Program-made: the position numbers and the translations under genes
In this document: positions 41,101 to 41,955 of the stretch, piece after piece
How the letters are laid out: each line of letters opens with the position of its first letter
Numbering within the stretch: the stretch's first letter is position 1
Assembly: GCA_002449665.1 (NCBI GenBank)
Contig: DJXH01000052.1
Coordinates: forward strand, 1 to 41,955
Length of the DNA: 41,955 nucleotides
Direction: 5' to 3'
Source of the DNA: Bacteroidales bacterium UBA7009
Lineage (GTDB): Bacteria > Bacteroidota > Bacteroidia > Bacteroidales > Paludibacteraceae
The notes under the pieces: model-generated
Database searches by the model: none
What the model saw: only the letters and a program-made list of their open reading frames with translations
What the model was told of the DNA's origin: nothing

Positions 41101-41955
41101 GCCTATGGCGAAACACCCGTTTACGACGGCGCCACACCCACCAAAGCCGCCGACAGCGAATACACCTACACGTTCAACGCATGGACACCGGCTATCGCTA
41201 CCGTAACAACTGCTGCTACTTATATTGCCACGTACAGTACCACCAAAGTGCAATACACCCTCACTTGGGACGTGAACGGCGGTAACGCACTGACAGGTAC
41301 TTACACCAACGGTACGATTGATTGGGGAACAGCCATCATTGCTCCCGCTGCCCCGACCAAAACGAACTATACCTTCACAGGCTGGAAGAGTAATATAAGC
41401 GGAGAGGTGGAAACACCTTCCGTTATGCCCAAACAAGCACTGACTTACACCGCCCAATGGGAATCATCCGTTACCCCGGAGATAGTTCTTAATGAGGAGG
41501 GCGGACAGCATACGCTTGGCGATGTGGCTACAAATAAGACTCTCGATGACCTCGCCTCTGACTACGCAACCCGAGATGTGAACGTTACGATAGACAGAAC
41601 ACTATATGGTGGCAGTTGGAACACAATCGTCTTCCCGTTTAGTGTTGAAGATATGGAGGGCAATGTATTAGACGGCAGTCTGTATGAACTTAATACGAGT
41701 ACGACAACTGCAACATCAGAAGGTATGGTTATCAACTTCGAACCGTTAAGTGGTGATGGAAAGATAGTAGCCGGTGTGCCTTATCTTATCCGCACAAGTG
41801 CAGATGTTAATCTTAACAGTTATCCGTTTAATGGTGTTCACCTGACATCAGAATTCCGTTCTGTAACGGATGGTGATGCCGTTGACTTTGTTCCGATAAA
41901 AGAGAAAGAAAAGATACACTATGATGTAGAGAATCTTGCTATCTTTATAGTAGGC
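38197..41955 (+). CDS. InlB-repeat (Listeria-Bacteroides repeat) surface protein, 3' end outside the window
   Basis: The frame from ATG 38197 (MKKLFSIFCCLLLSASMVTQAQ, signal peptide of about 22 aa) is open without a stop for 1,253 codons to the end of the window. The N-terminal 220 residues are a unique beta-rich domain. Three divergent InlB-type repeats follow (residues about 224-445; each with GTVSG or GTISG, a hydrophobic F-x-x-W, and TYTAxF). A second unique domain lies at about 446-627, then six Flg_new-type repeats to about 1089 (TGWSP...YVAQWE, FGGWYDNEELTG, TGWKSN...YTAQWE). A new domain begins after SSVTPEIVLNEEGG. Such proteins are usually surface adhesins exported by T9SS. It lies downstream of the candidate invertible promoter. 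Confidence 0.88.
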   Translation, partial: MKKLFSIFCCLLLSASMVTQAQESPIRDADVSATSSQIIADETELLDDGIYVGDVTCPRKAPAATAYAMMKNSTVQYAEIMKLSTTNCYKIIIKVANNYGGAVKTGFVVTSFNTGSNTKIGGNHQFSSTYSNCSESDNWFVQNYSSSSNALYVDNPYGYIQFTYQSMGADGYPIYRIYIHDCYGYTYNNGCINWKSSGAIFSWDNNVSVHPMDANKDRIDFTDYYTISVSSNNNSYGTVSGGGTYAAGAARTLTASVASSSYQFLGWKKNGGSSYVSTSASYNVTVNGNDSYVAEFAPKAAPQYTITTAVSPSNTYGTVTGAGSYYENNPATLTATSANEHLYIFDHWLKDGNNYAGGTTITTTVTANATYTAVFRNAAEGTITGVANYGTISGTGHYTGGSAVILTVTPNSGYKFAQWSDGNEDNPRTVYVDGDATYTAQFTDLNQPLLASFSWETDNISIETYGDGDGLCTSYYSPASKQFHLLYAKANNRSTKNYLNLSIQSSQTYMWGDVSFFKPGSYPVVSSGYTTGFCGNNGPYWYWTLDQTDVCVAYGYDSYNLGLNTLGSYLCDKSGNADDDSDQSNYISVGEGITCIIEVGANGDPYVRLVRNTDQQCLVSVGDPASTHALAWDANGGELSGTYTAAGDYEEGAAITAPTATKTGYHLTGWSPAFTGTMPASDVTYVAQWELNTYTVTFKVHDNSTGFGTLQKNSETPTTEIVFTGVPHNTAKPSSAGGNALSFQNSTITPIPAEAADGYTYAFQGWNGATSKITSDKTISARFTRTATEYTITYNNYDISTYPGTLTTIYTVETPTITLPFAPNVAKEGYTFGGWYDNEELTGAPVTTIAQGSTGNKEFWAKWEAKTYAITYNAGANGTGTVAAGEKTYNVNCTLSSSTFTRTGYTQTGWSTEDGGSKAYDLGGTYTANTAVTLYPYWEINTYDITFKNADGTTLKKLDGTTDAVYSVAYGETPVYDGATPTKAADSEYTYTFNAWTPAIATVTTAATYIATYSTTKVQYTLTWDVNGGNALTGTYTNGTIDWGTAIIAPAAPTKTNYTFTGWKSNISGEVETPSVMPKQALTYTAQWESSVTPEIVLNEEGGQHTLGDVATNKTLDDLASDYATRDVNVTIDRTLYGGSWNTIVFPFSVEDMEGNVLDGSLYELNTSTTTATSEGMVINFEPLSGDGKIVAGVPYLIRTSADVNLNSYPFNGVHLTSEFRSVTDGDAVDFVPIKEKEKIHYDVENLAIFIVG
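38866..39531 (+). repeat. three tandem divergent InlB-type repeats
   Basis: About 65-75 codons each: 38866-39096, 39109-39333, 39340-39531. Each runs from a GT[V/I]xGxGxY start through W to AxF. They differ a lot in nucleotide sequence, so they are old duplications. Confidence 0.75.
40081..41463 (+). repeat. six tandem Flg_new (InlB B-repeat) modules
   Basis: Modules at about 40081-40266, 40273-40551, 40561-40791, 40795-41013, 41020-41241 and 41248-41463. Most end in A-x-W-E/N. The first and last are alike (DANGGELSGTYTAAG and DVNGGNALTGTYTNG, both with TGW), suggesting intragenic duplication. Confidence 0.75.

Overview
The window looks like chromosome of a member of the Bacteroidales (Bacteroidota), probably an uncultured gut lineage outside Bacteroides itself. 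The signs are: many promoters of the form TTTG-N19/20-TAnnTTTG, which is the Bacteroidota housekeeping consensus; DUF4296 next to lspA; an HD-domain protein leading into lpxD-lpxC-lpxA; a YfhO-type membrane protein leading a glycan cluster; secreted proteins ending in short type IX secretion (T9SS)-like tails; and an InlB/Listeria-Bacteroides repeat surface protein.

Layout. 1-912: an unrecognised ORF, a broken glycosyltransferase N-terminus and tRNA-Pro(CGG). 913-16382 is dense core genome: an AraC regulator, rplS, prs with an M28-type lipoprotein peptidase, sufC and a half-length sufD, a polyprenyl diphosphate synthase, HD-lpxD-lpxC-lpxA-glnS-HsdR_N-like-phoH, then metK-lspA-DUF4296 on the other strand. 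16571-18734: clpB without its N-terminal domain, behind a palindrome and a sigma54-like promoter. 18736-27287 (minus strand): a surface-glycan operon of YfhO, a fused nucleotidyltransferase/PLP enzyme, an opine-dehydrogenase-like protein, a CDP-glycerol-type phosphotransferase and two glycosyltransferases. 27390-37500 (minus strand): a five-gene cobalamin-uptake operon under a cobalamin riboswitch, with btuB, btuG and three secreted proteins, two of which carry DUF4465-like domains. 38197-41955 (plus strand): the first 1,253 codons of a large InlB-repeat surface protein, open at the window edge.

How the parts work together. The prs-suf and lpx blocks supply nucleotide, Fe-S and lipid A precursors. 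The glycan operon is predicted to make a CDP-activated amino-alcohol phosphate (or a similar small head group) and attach it to a surface glycan. The cobalamin operon binds corrinoids at the surface (BtuG and the secreted proteins) and imports them through BtuB, with the riboswitch lowering expression when cobalamin is plentiful.

The most interesting non-coding structure lies between the cobalamin operon and the repeat protein. A perfect 19-bp inverted repeat, extendable to about 30 bp, encloses about 265 bp carrying one strong outward-facing promoter. This is the architecture of a phase-variable invertible promoter. As sequenced it points at the InlB-repeat gene; inverted, it would point at the cobalamin operon. 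No recombinase gene is visible in the window.

All calls come from reading the sequence. No database search or folding program was run.
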